From assembly GCF_000003605.2 (NCBI RefSeq), contig NW_003120649.1, forward strand, positions 1 through 11,555: a stretch of 11,555 nucleotides of DNA, in the 5' to 3' direction. How positions within the stretch are numbered: the stretch's first letter is position 1; each line of letters begins with the position of its first letter. The notes beneath the pieces are model-generated. The model ran no database searches. It was not told the DNA's origin and worked only from the letters and a program-made list of their open reading frames with translations. The translations under genes and the position numbers were made by a program. The stretch is from Saccoglossus kowalevskii (taxonomy: Eukaryota > Hemichordata > Enteropneusta > Harrimaniidae). Positions 10,780 to 11,555 of this stretch are shown here, one piece after another.

Positions 10780-11546
10780 CATACTACTATACTTTACATA
10801 CATTCTCAGTATTTCATAGTATATTGAGGGCAGTAGTCAGTTTACGTATCAATCCATACTACTAGTCTTTACATGCGTACTCAGTATCGCATGGTATGTT
10901 GAGGGCAGTAGTCAGTTTACGTATCAATCCATACTACTAGTCTTTACATACGTACTCAGTATCGCATGGTATATTGAGGACAGTAGTCAGTTTACGTATC
11001 AATTCTTACTACTAGACTTTACATACATTCTCAGTATCGCATGGTATATTGAGGACAGTAGTCAGTTTACGTATCAATCCATACTAATAGACTTTACATA
11101 CGTACTCAGTATCGTATGGTATATTGAGGGCAGTAGTCAGTTTACGTATCAATCCATACTAATAGACTTTACATACGTACTCAGTATTACATAGTATATT
11201 GAGGGCAGTAGTCAGTTTACGTATCAATCCATACTAATAGACTTTACATACGTACTCAGTATCGCATGGTATATTGAGGGAGTAGTCAGTTTACGTATCA
11301 ATCCATACTACTAGACTTTACATACATTCTCAGTATCACATGGTATGTTGAGGGCAGTAGTCAGTTTACGTATCAATCCATACTACTAGACTTTACATTC
11401 GGACACGGTATCGCATGGTATATTGAGGGCAGAAGTCAGTTTACGTATCAATCAATACTACTAGACTTTACATACATTCTCAGTATCACATGGTATATTG
11501 AGGGCAGTAGTCAGTTTACGTATCAATCCATACTACTATACGTTAC
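10760..11546. repeat. Block III copy 2, ends at array or contig edge
   Basis: Matches 8290-9076 to the last repeat base. The crossover with block II lies within 10760-10779, because those 20 bp are compatible with both parental registers. At 11546 the match stops after CTATACGTTAC. The earlier copy continues ATACGTACT at 9077, whereas here the sequence reads TGATGAACT. Confidence 0.9.
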
Positions 11547-11555
11547 TGATGAACT
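11547..11555. other. Nine non-satellite bases at the right end
   Basis: After CTATACGTTAC (11536-11546) the sequence reads TGATGAACT, whereas the matching copy at 9077-9085 reads ATACGTACT. Only 4 of 9 positions agree, which is out of line with the substitution-only variation elsewhere. It may be the true edge of the array, the start of an inserted element, or an assembly or read-end artefact. It is too short to identify. Confidence 0.55.

Larger units (their letters stand above)
944..11281. repeat. Fifteen 74-bp variant monomers (single-C deletion)
   Basis: Fifteen monomers read GAGGGAGTAG instead of GAGGGCAGTAG. The missing C falls at 944/945, 1693/1694, 2067/2068, 2141/2142, 2815/2816, 3864/3865, 4163/4164, 7462/7463, 7761/7762, 8810/8811, 9559/9560, 9858/9859, 9932/9933, 10606/10607 and 11280/11281. 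Thirteen of them sit at matching places in the long duplicated blocks (for example 944, 2815, 8810, 10606 and 11280), so they spread with those blocks. The two at 7462 and 7761 lie outside the long blocks I matched. The simplest reading is one or a few ancestral deletions spread by amplification. They shift the only open forward frame. Confidence 0.95.
1..11546. repeat. 75-bp satellite DNA array, 154 complete monomers plus 11 bp
   Basis: A head-to-tail array fills the window. Each monomer begins CTAGAC or ATAGAC followed by TTTACATACG, carries a central CATGGTATATTGAGGG, and ends CAATCCATACTA. The register can be followed from base 1 to 11546: monomer starts fall every 75 bp and slip by exactly 1 bp at each of 15 short monomers, which gives 154 full units. 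The consensus has 29 G/C of 75. No unique sequence interrupts the array, and no monomer is inverted. This is the classic organisation of eukaryotic satellite DNA; the host lineage and chromosomal location cannot be read from it. No spacer, gene or transposon lies inside. The left edge of the window is still inside the array, so the true array is larger than what is shown. Confidence 0.98.

Noticed and set aside
1-11546. Genes on the reverse strand or in the other two forward frames
   Set aside because: The consensus has a stop in every one of these five frames within each 75-bp unit (for example TAG at monomer 2-4 and TGA at 39-41 on the forward strand), so no frame longer than about a monomer is expected.
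1-11546. CRISPR array
   Set aside because: The whole 75-bp unit is repeated with scattered substitutions. There are no unique spacers between short identical repeats, no leader and no cas genes.
1-11546. Plasmid iteron origin or bacterial repeat region
   Set aside because: Iterons are about 17-22 bp in a few copies next to a rep gene. Here there are over 150 units of 75 bp with no gene nearby.
1-11546. Transposon or insertion sequence built from the repeats
   Set aside because: No terminal inverted repeats, long terminal repeats, target-site duplications, poly-A tail or transposase/reverse-transcriptase coding sequence is visible. A satellite carried inside a larger element cannot be excluded because both flanks are missing.
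1-11546. tRNA, rRNA or structured ncRNA within the monomer
   Set aside because: No cloverleaf, B-box-like GGTTCGA or rRNA-like segment is seen, and the monomer has only short dyads of 4-6 bp. Satellite transcription is possible but nothing in the sequence shows it.

Overview
The whole window is one head-to-tail tandem array of a 75-bp satellite monomer. I find no protein-coding gene, RNA gene, transposon, CRISPR array or promoter on either strand. Starting at base 1, I count 154 complete monomers plus 11 bp of a 155th, ending at 11546. The last 9 bases (11547-11555) do not match the monomer. The consensus monomer is AT-rich (29 G/C of 75, about 39%). An exact consensus copy lies at 6819-6893.

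The only length variant is a 74-bp monomer that lacks the C of GAGGGCAGTAG. It occurs 15 times, and I see no other net insertion or deletion in 11.5 kb. All other differences are substitutions. Many of them are CpG to CpA or TpG changes at the three consensus CpGs, as expected if the array is or was CpG-methylated. Large, homogeneous satellite arrays of this kind are typical of eukaryotic heterochromatin (pericentromeric, subtelomeric or interstitial). The sequence does not identify the species, and I do not recognise the monomer as a named satellite family.

Above the monomer level the array is a mosaic of long, nearly identical blocks made of many monomers each. 1-745 recurs at 4419-5163. 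735-1749 recurs at 8601-9615. 1825-2988 recurs at 9616-10779. 8290-9076 recurs at 10760-11546. 795-1289 recurs at 2666-3160. 1377-2141 recurs, one monomer shorter, at 3548-4237. 4164-4856 recurs at 5214-5906 (period 1050 bp, 14 monomers). 6098-6395 recurs at 6473-6770 (period 375 bp, 5 monomers). 6698-7193 recurs at 7896-8391. Copies differ by whole-monomer losses whose breakpoints resolve to 4-20 bp, the footprint of repeated unequal exchange and segmental amplification. The stretches 3161-3547 and 5907-6097 hold ordinary monomers outside the long blocks listed.

Because 75 is a multiple of 3 and one forward frame of the monomer has no stop, long open frames encoding a 25-residue repeat appear on the + strand. 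They are broken by TAA/TAG substitutions and by every 74-bp monomer, have no consistent start, and mostly differ by amino-acid-changing substitutions, so I treat them as by-products of the repeat. The parts worth a second look are the recombination history of the array, the split of the monomer into a conserved and a variable half, the CpG decay pattern, and the abrupt loss of repeat sequence at the right end.
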